Source of the DNA: Chitinophaga sp. 180180018-3
GTDB lineage: Bacteria > Bacteroidota > Bacteroidia > Chitinophagales > Chitinophagaceae
DNA length: 64,000 bases
Direction of reading: 5' to 3'
Assembly: GCF_037893185.1 (NCBI RefSeq)
Contig: NZ_CP140772.1
Location: 3,038,001-3,102,000 of the forward strand
In this document: positions 44,129-52,908 of the stretch, piece after piece
Numbering within the stretch: position 1 is the stretch's first letter
How the letters are laid out: each line of letters opens with the position of its first letter
The notes under the pieces: generated by a model
Databases searched by the model: none
The model's input: the letters and a program-made list of their open reading frames with translations, nothing else
What the model was told of the DNA's origin: nothing
Translations under genes and position numbers: made by a program

Positions 44129-44686
44129 TCAGAAAAGGATTTTTTTTAAAGATGCCCTCAAAGTTTTCAGCGCATTGGCCACTTGTTTTTTCACTGTCTC
44201 TTCACTGGTATCCATTACAGCTGCTATTTCTTTGCGTGTTTTGTGCTCCTGGTAGGCCAGCCGAAATGCCATCGACTGGCGTTCCGGTAACTGGCTAATG
44301 GCGGTTTCCAGCTGTGCTTTCAGTTCATCGTTCTCAAGTTTGTTTTGTGGCAGGGTGTAGGTGTCAGATAGTAAAATGTCTTTAAGTCTTTTGTTTCGCG
44401 TAGCATCTTTCGAAATTTTGTTCAGGCATCGGTTCCGTACACTAACGAACAGAAAATTTTTAAATGATTGGGTGCTGTCCAGATCAATCCGTGAGCTCAG
44501 GTCCTTTTCCCAGAAATCAATGAAGAAATCCTGTACCAGTTCCTGGGCCTCTGTTTCGCTCCTGAGTATAGTATATGCAGTTACGTATAACCATTGGTGG
44601 TAGTTTTCATAAAAATACTGAAACGCGGATGCATTCCCCGTTTTTAGTTGTGCAAGCAATTCAATATCGTTGATAGATGCACTCAT
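44129..44686 (-). CDS. ECF RNA polymerase sigma factor
   Basis: About 185 residues from the ATG at 44686 (MSASINDIELLAQLKTGNAS), the usual N-terminus of this group; an ATG 14 codons upstream is an alternative. Region 2: ASAFQYFYENYHQWLYVTAY and EAQELVQDFFIDFW. Region 4: KTRKEIAAVMDTSEETVKKQ. FecR follows after 36 bases. Upstream is inverted repeat C, which separates it from the helicase gene. Confidence 0.92.
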   Translation of the reverse strand: MSASINDIELLAQLKTGNASAFQYFYENYHQWLYVTAYTILRSETEAQELVQDFFIDFWEKDLSSRIDLDSTQSFKNFLFVSVRNRCLNKISKDATRNKRLKDILLSDTYTLPQNKLENDELKAQLETAISQLPERQSMAFRLAYQEHKTRKEIAAVMDTSEETVKKQVANALKTLRASLKKILF

Positions 44687-44917
44687 GCTGGGATTTTGTT
44701 GATACGGCAGCTCCTGCATTGGCTGCACGAAAGGGTACGCGGTTTGTCAATGGTTGTCCGCCAGGCGTCCTGTTGCTCAGACTCTTTTAGCTGGATTTTC
44801 TGGAAGACGGCAGATATCGAATATTAACAAGCAGTATTATAGGGATATATTCGGGAAAAAATCATAAATGGTTTTTTCTTTTCATTGGAAGTTTGTTAAC
44901 GAGATGTTATTCGGGCG

Positions 44918-45031
44918 AATTAAGAATATAGAAAGAAGAATTAAGAATGAAAGCGGAGATAGTAAACGCGAAGATCAACTTCGCTACTATCTCCGCTTTC
45001 ATTCTTAATTCTTCTTTCTATATTCTTAATT
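44918..45031. repeat. stop-adjacent long inverted repeat C, 47-bp perfect arms
   Basis: Arms 44918-44964 and 44985-45031 pair perfectly for 47 bases. Beyond a small bulge the loop adds a GCGAAG/CTTCGC stem (44968-44973 with 44979-44984). The outer arm has ATTAAGAATATAG and the inner arm GCGGAGATAGTA. The right arm covers the first two bases of the helicase stop codon. Confidence 0.95.
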
Positions 45032-46358
45032 ATTTCTTCGGTTTCCTCTTCTTCGGCTTTCCGTATTTCATCATCATTTTCTCCTTATGGGAGACCTTCT
45101 GATTCGTTTTCAGGTTTTTGGCCTTTTTCTGATGGAAGGCAGGGCCCGCATCACTCCGGTCAGGCGCTTTAACGAGCGTATTACGCATATGTACTTTCGG
45201 AATTTCATCTTCCGTAAGCACATCAGATATTACCAGCTCCTCCGGTAACGGCTGTTCCGGAATAACATAGTTCATCAGTGCCTCGATTTTCTCCAGGTTC
45301 TCTGTTTCGGAATCTTTCGTAAACAGTATAGAGATCCCTTTTTTATCAGCCCTACCGGTACGGCCTATACGATGTATGTAGTTCTCCGGTGCATCCGGCG
45401 TATCAAAGTTGATGACGTGCGTTACTTCGGCGATATCCAGCCCGCGGGCAATGATATCGGTGGCAATCAGAAAACGGAGCTCGCCTGCCTGAAACCGGCG
45501 TACCGTATTGAAGCGGTGATTCTGCTCCTTGTTGGAATGAATGATACCGGTCTTATCGGGAAAGTCTTTTTCCAGCGGTTCGAAGAGGTCGTCTGCCAGC
45601 TGCTTGGTGCCGGCAAAGATCAGCGTCTTCGTCATCGTAGGATCCTTTCTGATCAGCAGCTCCAGCAAATTGACCTTGGTATTGAAGTTGGGCACGCGGT
45701 ATACCGATTGGTCAATATTCTCCAGTGGCGTACCAGTGGGCGCTGCTTCTATCCTGACGGGAGCGTTGAAATGTATGTTTATCAATTGTTCCACGTCATC
45801 GGTAATGGTGGCGGAAAACATCAGGTTCTGACGCCGTGGCGGCAGCAGGTCCATGATGTTCTGCAATTGCGTCCGGAAGCCCAGGTTTAGCATTTCATCC
45901 ACCTCGTCGATGATCAGCCGTTTGATGGATTTTACTTTCAGCGCACCGCTAAGAATGATGTCGTAAAGCCGGCCGGGAGTAGCCACCAGTATATCCAGCT
46001 TTTCTTTCACCGCTTCCATCTGCGGATTCATGTTTACGCCTCCATATACGCCCAGTACCGATACGCTCATGTAAGTGGTCAGTTTCTTTACCGCTTCCAC
46101 GACCTGTATGACCAGCTCCCTCGTTGGAACAAGGATCAATATTGTAGGATGCTTTTCTTTCGAGAACTTAAACATACGCAGCACCGGCAACAGGTAAGCA
46201 AAGGTTTTACCCGTGCCTGTTTGCGCAATCCCGCATACGTCCTGGCCGGACATGATCACAGAAAAGGCACGTTGTTGTATGGTGGTAGGTGTTTGATAAC
46301 CCAGTTCGTCCAGTGCATTCAATAAGGAAGCATTCAGATTTAAATCGCCAAAAGTCAT
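45030..46358 (-). CDS. DEAD-box family ATP-dependent RNA helicase (RhlE-like)
   Basis: About 442 residues. Motifs: AQTGTGKT (45-52), PTRELV (78-83), TPGR (127-130), DEVD in place of DEAD (151-154), SAT (182-184), then RGLD and HRIGRTGR in the second domain. A basic C-terminal tail (KMMMKYGKPKKRKPKK) should bind RNA. DEVD is a known Bacteroidota variant and keeps the two acidic residues. It probably unwinds RNA in ribosome assembly or decay. Confidence 0.95.
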   Translation of the reverse strand: MTFGDLNLNASLLNALDELGYQTPTTIQQRAFSVIMSGQDVCGIAQTGTGKTFAYLLPVLRMFKFSKEKHPTILILVPTRELVIQVVEAVKKLTTYMSVSVLGVYGGVNMNPQMEAVKEKLDILVATPGRLYDIILSGALKVKSIKRLIIDEVDEMLNLGFRTQLQNIMDLLPPRRQNLMFSATITDDVEQLINIHFNAPVRIEAAPTGTPLENIDQSVYRVPNFNTKVNLLELLIRKDPTMTKTLIFAGTKQLADDLFEPLEKDFPDKTGIIHSNKEQNHRFNTVRRFQAGELRFLIATDIIARGLDIAEVTHVINFDTPDAPENYIHRIGRTGRADKKGISILFTKDSETENLEKIEALMNYVIPEQPLPEELVISDVLTEDEIPKVHMRNTLVKAPDRSDAGPAFHQKKAKNLKTNQKVSHKEKMMMKYGKPKKRKPKK

Positions 46359-46381
46359 GATACTGCTGAAAATATGAACGG

Positions 46382-46389
46382 CAAAGGTA
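46382..46389 (-). promoter_or_regulatory. -7 promoter element of the helicase gene
   Basis: TACCTTTG on the minus strand fits TAnnTTTG and lies 23 bases upstream of the ATG. No matching -33 at the usual distance. Confidence 0.4.
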
Positions 46390-46455
46390 TGGAAAAGCCT
46401 GCAAAGGAAACTTTTTGCCTGCTGCTTTCTGCTTATCTTAGCTTAAATTGAATCC

Positions 46456-47385
46456 ATGAAAAATCTGCATACACAGGCTATTGTTATTCATGCCTACGGC
46501 GGCCCTGAACAATTACAGCTGGAAGAAGTGCCGGTAATGGTACCGGCGAAAGATCAGGTGCTGATCAAAGTGGTGGCAAGCGGAGTGAATCCGATCGACT
46601 GGAAACTGAGGCAGGGGTTTATGCAACATCCGCTGCCTTATATACCAGGCGTGGAAGCTTCCGGCGTGGTAACTGCAGTAGGAGACGGGGTGTTCGGAAT
46701 GACGACCGGCGACGAGGTGTATGGCGCTCTTGATGGCTCTTACGCGACTTACGCGATCGGATCAGCGGAGCTGCTCTTCAAAAAACCGACGCATGTATCA
46801 TTTGAAGAAGCCGCCACGATGGCTGGCGCTAAAACTGCCTGGACCGCGCTCTTCGAAACAGGCGGATTAACCAAAGGGAAACGTGTGCTGATTCATGCTG
46901 GTGCCGGTGGGGTAGGACATTTCGCAGTGCAGCTGGCGTACAATGCCGGCGCCTATGTGATAGCTACTGCCAGTGCGGAAAACATGGACTTCGTAACAGG
47001 CCTCGGCGCCGATGAGGTGATCGATTACAAATCAACCCCCTTCGAATCGCAGACCGGGCAGATAGATCTTGTTTTTGATACCGTTGGCGGAGATACTACC
47101 GAGCGCTCGCTGCAGGTACTGAAACCCGGTGGACTATTGGTCAGCATCACCCAGATGCCTGATCCCGAAAAGGCGGCAGCAGCCGGGGTACGCGCGCAAT
47201 TCAGCGGTTCCCGCTCTGTACAAGCCATGAGGGAAGTCCATAAACTCCTCGATAAAGGCCTGATCAAACCATACGTACGCAAAGTTTTCCAACCGTTGTC
47301 TGCTGCAGCCGCCGCCCAGGAATACAGCCAGCATGGCGGACCTGGACGTGGGAAAATTGTATTGAAAATAGGAACGGAAGATTAA
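46456..47385 (+). CDS. NADP-dependent quinone-oxidoreductase-like MDR protein
   Basis: About 309 residues of the medium-chain dehydrogenase family without zinc ligands. GroES-like N-terminus (VVASGVNPIDWKLRQG, YIPGVEASGVVTAVGDGV). Rossmann motif VLIHAGAGGVGHFAVQLAYN (about 146-165). IDLVFDTVGGDT is typical. It reduces a quinone or enone with NADPH. The 3' end overlaps a convergent HxlR gene by four bases; HxlR regulators often control such oxidoreductases. Confidence 0.92.
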   Translation: MKNLHTQAIVIHAYGGPEQLQLEEVPVMVPAKDQVLIKVVASGVNPIDWKLRQGFMQHPLPYIPGVEASGVVTAVGDGVFGMTTGDEVYGALDGSYATYAIGSAELLFKKPTHVSFEEAATMAGAKTAWTALFETGGLTKGKRVLIHAGAGGVGHFAVQLAYNAGAYVIATASAENMDFVTGLGADEVIDYKSTPFESQTGQIDLVFDTVGGDTTERSLQVLKPGGLLVSITQMPDPEKAAAAGVRAQFSGSRSVQAMREVHKLLDKGLIKPYVRKVFQPLSAAAAAQEYSQHGGPGRGKIVLKIGTED

Positions 47386-47774
47386 TTCTTTCCCAGCATT
47401 TTCTTTCTGTGCTGTATTCCCCATCTCTGCAACGCAATGATCACGCTATCTAAGGTGGAAGCGTAAGGGGTGAGTGTATACTCCACCGTTACCGGCTGTG
47501 TGTCGTACACGGTACGCTTTACCAACTTGTGCGTCTCCAGGTCTTTCAGCTCTTTCGAAAGAACTTTAGAGGTAATTTTAGGAATGCTGCGTTCTATATC
47601 ACGGAAACGTTTATGCCCCCTGGAAACAGCGATGATGATTGGCAGCTTCCATTTCCCGCTGATCACATCCAGCGCGTCTCTTACAGGCATGATCACCTTA
47701 TGGCAATCGGTATGGCTGTTTTCTCCTTCGCCCACCGGCTTACCGCAGTCGATGGTTAATTCTTCTGTTTTCAT
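47382..47774 (-). CDS. HxlR family transcriptional regulator
   Basis: About 130 residues: a winged helix with VISGKWKLPIIIAVSRGHKR, FRDIERSIPKITSKVLSKEL and VKRTVYDTQPVTVEYTLTPY. These regulators sense reactive carbonyl or quinone stress through cysteines; here a Cys occurs in the N-terminal IDCGKPVG and another in TDCHKVI. It diverges from the DsbA-like gene and converges with the MDR oxidoreductase. Confidence 0.92.
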   Translation of the reverse strand: MKTEELTIDCGKPVGEGENSHTDCHKVIMPVRDALDVISGKWKLPIIIAVSRGHKRFRDIERSIPKITSKVLSKELKDLETHKLVKRTVYDTQPVTVEYTLTPYASTLDSVIIALQRWGIQHRKKMLGKN

Positions 47775-47784
47775 CAGTATGTTA

Positions 47785-47855
47785 TTGGTTACCTCTGGTA
47801 TAGTGCTTACTTTAAGGTAACTGGTTACTTTTTGATAGCAAATATATTAACTTTG
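47785..47855. promoter_or_regulatory. HxlR/dsbA-like intergenic control region
   Basis: Half-sites GGTTACC (47785-47791), GGTAACT (47814-47820) and GGTTACT (47823-47829) could bind HxlR. A rightward -7 element TAACTTTG lies at 47848-47855, 24 bases before the DsbA-like ATG. Confidence 0.45.
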
Positions 47856-47878
47856 TCGTTGCAACAAATAAAATTATG

Positions 47879-48586
47879 ATGAAAGTAGAAATATGGTCCG
47901 ATATCATGTGCCCGTTTTGCTATATAGGCAAACGGAGATTTGAAGCGGCGCTGGAACAGTTCCCTGGCAAAGGCGACATTACTGTTGAATGGAAGAGCTT
48001 CCAGTTGGATCCTTCACTGAAATCCCAGCCGGGAGTGGATGTATATGATCATCTGGCAGAGAAGAAGGGACAATCGCGGGAATGGTCGCTGGCGATGCAC
48101 GAGCAGGTGACCGGGATGGCGAGGGAAGCCGGACTTACCTATAATTTCGATAAAGCGGTAATCGCCAATTCATTTGATGCACACCGGCTGATACAGTTAG
48201 CCAAACAGCATCAACTGGGCGATACGGCAGAAGAACGTTTGTTCCGGGCTTATTTTACAGAAGGGAAAGATATGAGCGATCCGCAGGTGTTGCTGGAAAT
48301 AGGTACTGAAATCGGACTGCCCAAAGCGGCTATTGAAGCATTACTACATTCAGGCGATATGGCAGCTGCTGTGAAGCACGACGTACAGGAAGCCGAGCAG
48401 CTGGGCATTAGAGGAGTACCTTTCTTTGTACTTGATCGTAAATTTGGCGTTTCCGGAGCCCAACCCGTGGAAGCCTTCACCCAGGCACTGGAAAAGGCGC
48501 ATGGCGAGTGGAAGAAGACACAGCCGGTGCAGTCATTTGATACACTGGACGGAGAGGTTTGCACCCCGGATGGGAACTGTGGATGA
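47879..48586 (+). CDS. DsbA-family oxidoreductase (FrnE-like)
   Basis: About 235 residues, cytosolic (no signal peptide). The active site is CPFC in SDIMCPFCYIGKRRFE (near residue 11-18). GIRGVPFFVLDRKFGVSGAQ contains the cis-proline loop typical of FrnE/2-hydroxychromene isomerase-like thioredoxin folds. A C-terminal CTPDGNCG adds two cysteines. It probably catalyses thiol-disulfide exchange in redox stress. It is divergent from HxlR, which may control it. Inverted repeat D begins three bases past the stop. Confidence 0.92.
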   Translation: MKVEIWSDIMCPFCYIGKRRFEAALEQFPGKGDITVEWKSFQLDPSLKSQPGVDVYDHLAEKKGQSREWSLAMHEQVTGMAREAGLTYNFDKAVIANSFDAHRLIQLAKQHQLGDTAEERLFRAYFTEGKDMSDPQVLLEIGTEIGLPKAAIEALLHSGDMAAAVKHDVQEAEQLGIRGVPFFVLDRKFGVSGAQPVEAFTQALEKAHGEWKKTQPVQSFDTLDGEVCTPDGNCG

Positions 48587-48589
48587 ATG

Positions 48590-48693
48590 AAGAATATGGA
48601 ATGAAGAATGAAGAAAAGGCGCGAAGGTCTTAGCGTGTATTATAAATCGCTAAGATCTTCGCGCCTTTTCTTCATTCTTCATTCCATATTCTT
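48590..48693. repeat. stop-adjacent long inverted repeat D, 46-bp arms
   Basis: Arms 48590-48635 and 48648-48693 pair over 46 bases with a single G-U, loop 12 bases. Outer words GAAGAATATGG and GAATGAAG; inner core GCGCGAAGATCTTAGCG, matching the core of repeat A. Starts three bases past the DsbA-like stop. Confidence 0.93.
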
Positions 48694-48718
48694 AATTTTA
48701 CACTCTAATCATCCGTTT

Positions 48719-49696
48719 ATGGCGCTTCTTAAAAGAATCAACCCCTTTTCCAAACAGAATAACGACACCGGCTTTGGTACGAATGCCACCGGCTATGGTG
48801 GACGTTTTCTTAACCGCGACGGAAGCTACAACATCCGCAGGGAGGGGAGATCGTTTATGCACCGGTTTAACATTTACCACGCGCTGCTGAACGTGCCTGC
48901 CTGGAAATTCGCTATGGTGATCTTCCTGTTTTATTTCTCTATCAACCTGGTGTATTCCGGTATTTACTGGTGGGTGGGCGTATCCGAATTCCAGGGAATT
49001 GTTGGCCAGTCGGCCTGGGCCAGGTTTAAAGAAATCTACTTTTTCAGTACCGAAACTTTTACTACGGTGGGATATGGCCGCGTAAACCCGGTGGGTGACG
49101 GCGCCAACGCGGTAGCTGCTATCGAAGCTATGACCGGCTTTCTTTCATTTGCCGTAGCTACCGGTCTTATCTATGGCCGTTTTTCAAAGCCCCGGGCACA
49201 CCTGTTATTCAGCGATCATGCACTGGTGGCTCCTTATCAGGGTGGCACTGCCCTGATGTTCCGCTTTGCTTCCTATAAGGAAAACCATACATTAAATAAT
49301 GTGGAGGTGCTGGTAACGACCGGATTTCAGGTACAGGAAAATGGAAACGCGGTATATAAATTTTATAATCTGCCGTTGGAAAGACGAAACATCGATAACC
49401 TGTCGATGAACTGGACAGTGGTGCACCCGATCGATGAAAACAGCCCACTGCTGGGCTTTACGGCGCAAGACATGGAAACAGCCGACCTGGAATTATATGT
49501 TACAGTAAGAGGGTTCAATGATGTATACGCCAATACGGTGTTGCAACGCACTTCTTACACTTACCAGGAGATTGCCTTCAACCGGAAGTTTGTGCCCATG
49601 TACCGGGAAAGCGACAATGGAAGAACTACAATACTGGAGTTGCACAAACTCGACAAATCTGTAGAAGTGGTCCCGGTGCCCGGCCAGCCGGCATAA
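48719..49696 (+). CDS. inward-rectifier K+ channel (KirBac-like)
   Basis: About 325 residues. Two membrane helices (about 61-85 and 128-154) flank a pore loop with the selectivity filter TVGYG (116-120). The C-terminal cytosolic Ig-like Kir domain begins near 160 (PRAHLLFSDHALVAPYQGG). The slide-helix region before TM1 (FNIYHALLNVPAWKF) is present. It conducts K+ and is probably gated by lipid or ligand. The ATG at 48719 starts the family's normal N-terminus, 26 bases past inverted repeat D. Confidence 0.94.
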   Translation: MALLKRINPFSKQNNDTGFGTNATGYGGRFLNRDGSYNIRREGRSFMHRFNIYHALLNVPAWKFAMVIFLFYFSINLVYSGIYWWVGVSEFQGIVGQSAWARFKEIYFFSTETFTTVGYGRVNPVGDGANAVAAIEAMTGFLSFAVATGLIYGRFSKPRAHLLFSDHALVAPYQGGTALMFRFASYKENHTLNNVEVLVTTGFQVQENGNAVYKFYNLPLERRNIDNLSMNWTVVHPIDENSPLLGFTAQDMETADLELYVTVRGFNDVYANTVLQRTSYTYQEIAFNRKFVPMYRESDNGRTTILELHKLDKSVEVVPVPGQPA

Positions 49697-49707
49697 ATAA
49701 TCTATTC

Positions 49708-51150
49708 TTAATGCTCTTTGTGGGATATCAGTAGTAAGCCAAGATAAGTAAACATACCATTGATCAGCAACAGTTCCAGCCCGATCTGGAATTTTCCGAA
49801 GAACGAGGCCTGGTAAACATCTACTATCAGGCAAAGGAAAGGAGCCGCAACACATACTACAGGCACCAGTTCGTCGTGCACTTTGCGCTTCGACAAAATA
49901 CCGAATGCGAAAAGCCCCAGTAGCGGACCGTAGGTATAGGTGGCCACTTTAAGAATCACGCCGATCATACTCTGGTTATTCACCCATTCAAATACCATCA
50001 CAAACAACAGGAAAATAAACGCCATCAGCAGATGTATACGCTGGCGGATCTTTTTCTTTTCTGCGTCTGTCCAGTCGTCCCGCCGCTGCATCCCCAGAAT
50101 ATCAATACAAATGGAAGAGGTAAGCGCCGTCATCGCCCCATCGGCACTGGGAAACAACGCCGAAATCAGGGCGATGATAAAGATAACAGAAATCACCGGT
50201 GGCATGTGATGCAACGCCAGCTCAGGGAATAATTTGTCGCCCGTAGCCAGCACCTGCTGCGCACCGTACAGGTTCAGCAACCCGCCCAGAAACAGGAACA
50301 GCCCAATGACTACCACCATGATGAACGCCAGTGAAACCATGTTTTTCCTGGAATCCTTTAGTGTTTTTACAGAGATGTTTTTCTGCATCATTTCCTGATC
50401 AAGACCGGTCATGGTGATGGTGATAAACGCACCTGCCAGTATCTGCTTTATAAAAAACAGCTTATCGTTCGGATCCGTATTGAAAATTTTTGTCAGGCCT
50501 TTCGACTGCATCATGCCAATGCTTTCACCCAATCCCAGGTTCATCGCATGCAATATGTATATCACGCAAATGATCAGTCCGGCCAGCATACAGCTGGTTT
50601 GAAGCGTATCGGTATACACAATGGTTTTTACCCCGCCTTCGTACGTGTATAACAGGATCATCAGCAGAATGATCAGGGTGGTGAGCCAGAAAGGCACGCC
50701 AAAGCTGGAAAGAATAGCATCCTGCAATATCCTTACTACGAGGAACAAACGGGCTGTAGCCCCCAGGGTGCGCGACAGGATAAAGAAAGAAGCGCCTGTC
50801 TTATATGAGCTCCTGCCGAAACGGGTGTCCAGGTAATTGTAGATGGAAGTCAGCTGCAACCGGTAGTAGAGCGGAATCAGCACATAAGCAATCGTAAGAT
50901 ACCCTATAAAATATCCCAGGGTGATCTGCATGTAGGAAAAAGCGTCTCTGCCAACTGCCCCCGGAACACTAACGAAAGTAACCCCGCTCAGGGAAGTACC
51001 TATCATACCGAATGCCACCAGCATCCAGTTGCTGTTTCGGTTGCCAATAAAGAAGGAGTCATTGTTGGAATTGCGTCCCGTATACCACGCTACTAAAAGC
51101 AGTATCACAAAGTAGGCAATGACAAATGAGAATAATAAACCTGGCGACAT
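49708..51150 (-). CDS. sodium:solute symporter (SSS family)
   Basis: About 480 residues with some 13 hydrophobic segments. Family hallmarks: WYTGRNSNNDSFFIGNRNSN after TM1, GMIGTSLSGVTFVSVPGAV in the unwound helix, and YRLQLTSIYNYLDTRFGRSS. It uses the Na+ gradient to import a sugar, acid or vitamin; the substrate is unknown. It converges on the Kir gene with only 11 bases between stops. Confidence 0.93.
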   Translation of the reverse strand: MSPGLLFSFVIAYFVILLLVAWYTGRNSNNDSFFIGNRNSNWMLVAFGMIGTSLSGVTFVSVPGAVGRDAFSYMQITLGYFIGYLTIAYVLIPLYYRLQLTSIYNYLDTRFGRSSYKTGASFFILSRTLGATARLFLVVRILQDAILSSFGVPFWLTTLIILLMILLYTYEGGVKTIVYTDTLQTSCMLAGLIICVIYILHAMNLGLGESIGMMQSKGLTKIFNTDPNDKLFFIKQILAGAFITITMTGLDQEMMQKNISVKTLKDSRKNMVSLAFIMVVVIGLFLFLGGLLNLYGAQQVLATGDKLFPELALHHMPPVISVIFIIALISALFPSADGAMTALTSSICIDILGMQRRDDWTDAEKKKIRQRIHLLMAFIFLLFVMVFEWVNNQSMIGVILKVATYTYGPLLGLFAFGILSKRKVHDELVPVVCVAAPFLCLIVDVYQASFFGKFQIGLELLLINGMFTYLGLLLISHKEH

Positions 51151-51304
51151 AGCGTAAAATAGATTGCTAAAAGATATAAAGATAGCAAGATAAGGTTTTA
51201 GCTGATAGCTATTAGCTTTTAGTTGCCGGCTTTTGTTTTTGTTTTTTGTATCGGAAGATGTCTGCGCGATGGTTATCCGGTGGTAAAATCCCTGCCTGAA
51301 TTTT

Positions 51305-51358
51305 ATTTGACTAGAGCAAATAATTTATTTGCTCTAGTCAAATAGTTGTGTAGTTTTG
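51305..51358 (+). promoter_or_regulatory. MarR promoter with 39-bp operator palindrome
   Basis: A perfect 19-bp inverted repeat (51305-51323 and 51325-51343) around one base; the arm is ATTTGACTAGAGCAAATAA. The right arm contains the -33 TTTG (51328-51331). A -7 TAGTTTTG (51351-51358) follows after 19 bases, and the ATG is 18 bases further. Binding of the MarR dimer would block this promoter. Confidence 0.8.
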
Positions 51359-51376
51359 TATGAAAAATAATACTTT

Positions 51377-52315
51377 ATGGACTTGGGGAATCCAGTTGTA
51401 GGCGAGATTCGGAGCTTTAACCGGTTTTATACCGGCATGATCGGGTTGCTGAACCAGCATATCCTGGAAAGCAGCTTATCGCTTTCAGAAGTGAGGGTGT
51501 TGTATGAAATAGGGCAGTCGGGGAAATGCACAGCGGGGCAATTGATCAGCACCCTGAAGCTGGATGGGGGATACTTGAGCCGCATCCTGCGGAAGCTGGA
51601 AAAAAATGGATGGCTGAGCCGGCACCAGTCTACCGCCGACGGGCGTACGTTTTTTCTGCAGCTCAATGCCGCCGGCAGAAAAGCGCTGGCTGCACTAAAC
51701 GAAAAATCCAGTCAGGAGATCAGTCAGCTGATTACCCCGCTTTCCCAAACAGCGCAAAGGAAAGTGACGGATGCCATGAAAGCCATACAGTCCGTACTTT
51801 CGGCAGGAGAGCAGCCGGCAGTTGCGAATGATACGGATATCCGTATCCGTTATACACTGGAACCGGGGGATGTTGGATACCTGATTTACATGCACGGATA
51901 TCTGTATGCCCGTGAAACAGGATTTAACCTGGAGTTTGAGGCATATGTCTGCAAAACATTCTATGAATTCCTGCCCACTTACAATCCTAACAAAGACCGT
52001 ATGTTTCTGGCCATCGCTGATGGTCGCATTATCGGGTCGGTAGCAATATTAGGGGCATCCCGTCATCAGGCGCAGCTGCGCTGGTTCCTGATTGATCCGG
52101 AATACAGGGGAAGGGGATTGGGCAAAATGTTGTTGCAGGAAGCGCTCAGCTGCTGCCGCGAAAAAGGGTACCAGAAGGTATACCTGATGACCACCAGTTT
52201 ACAGGAAACAGCTGCCGTTCTCTATAAGAAGGCCGGCTTCCGCAAAACAGGTGAAAAGCTCCTGCAACAATGGGGAACAGAATTATTCGAACAACGCTTC
52301 GAGCTGGAACTATAG
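51377..52315 (+). CDS. bifunctional MarR regulator / GNAT acetyltransferase
   Basis: About 312 residues. Residues 1-145 are a MarR winged helix (LSLSEVRVLYEIGQSGKCTA, LDGGYLSRILRKLEKNGWLS). Residues 152-312 are a GNAT domain with the acetyl-CoA motif RWFLIDPEYRGRGLGKMLLQ. This fusion is known in many bacteria, so the link may be regulation of, or by, acetylation of a small molecule. The large palindrome over its promoter points to autorepression. Confidence 0.92.
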   Translation: MDLGNPVVGEIRSFNRFYTGMIGLLNQHILESSLSLSEVRVLYEIGQSGKCTAGQLISTLKLDGGYLSRILRKLEKNGWLSRHQSTADGRTFFLQLNAAGRKALAALNEKSSQEISQLITPLSQTAQRKVTDAMKAIQSVLSAGEQPAVANDTDIRIRYTLEPGDVGYLIYMHGYLYARETGFNLEFEAYVCKTFYEFLPTYNPNKDRMFLAIADGRIIGSVAILGASRHQAQLRWFLIDPEYRGRGLGKMLLQEALSCCREKGYQKVYLMTTSLQETAAVLYKKAGFRKTGEKLLQQWGTELFEQRFELEL

Positions 52316-52317
52316 CA

Positions 52318-52337
52318 GTTAACAACCAAATGTTAAC
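52318..52337. terminator. short hairpin between convergent genes
   Basis: GTTAACA-N6-TGTTAAC, three bases past the MarR-GNAT stop and just before the DinB stop. Weak and AT-rich. Confidence 0.45.
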
Positions 52338-52339
52338 AG

Positions 52340-52798
52340 CTATGCATACTTATGCAATAATACTACCTGCCCCAGGTGATAAGCATCATGCTCGGCCAGG
52401 CCTTGCATATAATAGATAGCTTTCTGATCGGTACCGGGGAAAGTATCAAAGAGCTCTTTCTCCGGGAACTTACGGATAGTAGCTGCCATCTGCTCAAAGG
52501 AATGGGCCAGCCGGTGAACGGTGGCCTGCCAGTTTTCTTCCCCATGATTTTCCGGCATATAAAAATCCGGCAGATCCCCGTCCTGCTCCGGAGGTTCGTT
52601 ATAGATGTATCGTTGCACCCGCTGGTGCCAGTATATGAGGTGATTGATGATCTGCCAGATATTATTGGAATCCCCCAGCTGTTGTACTGCCTGCCGGGCA
52701 TTGATCCGGCTGAGGTGTTCCTGGAAGGTAACTCCCAGCCAGGGCTCCCCATTGTAGAGGTTTTCCAGCGAAAGTGCGAAGTGTTCAGTTAATGACAT
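52340..52798 (-). CDS. DinB superfamily protein
   Basis: About 152 residues, a four-helix bundle. The metal-binding histidines of the family are present in HLIYWHQR (about 52-59) and in HDAYHLGQVVLLHK near the end. Related proteins are metal-dependent thiol transferases or have no known role. The family name comes from a damage-inducible Bacillus gene; no damage operator is evident here. Confidence 0.85.
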   Translation of the reverse strand: MSLTEHFALSLENLYNGEPWLGVTFQEHLSRINARQAVQQLGDSNNIWQIINHLIYWHQRVQRYIYNEPPEQDGDLPDFYMPENHGEENWQATVHRLAHSFEQMAATIRKFPEKELFDTFPGTDQKAIYYMQGLAEHDAYHLGQVVLLHKYA

Positions 52799-52908
52799 GA
52801 CACAAGAATTTTATTTTTTTAAGATATCCCGGTCGGTTGACTGTTGGCCTTGCTGTAATTCGTAATTTACAGAATTCTTTATTTTCAGAGAATATAAAAC
52901 CCATTGTT

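Noticed and set aside
45480..45495. DEVD instead of DEAD in the helicase as a possible loss of function
   Set aside because: Both acidic residues needed for ATP hydrolysis are kept, and this variant is common in Bacteroidota helicases.
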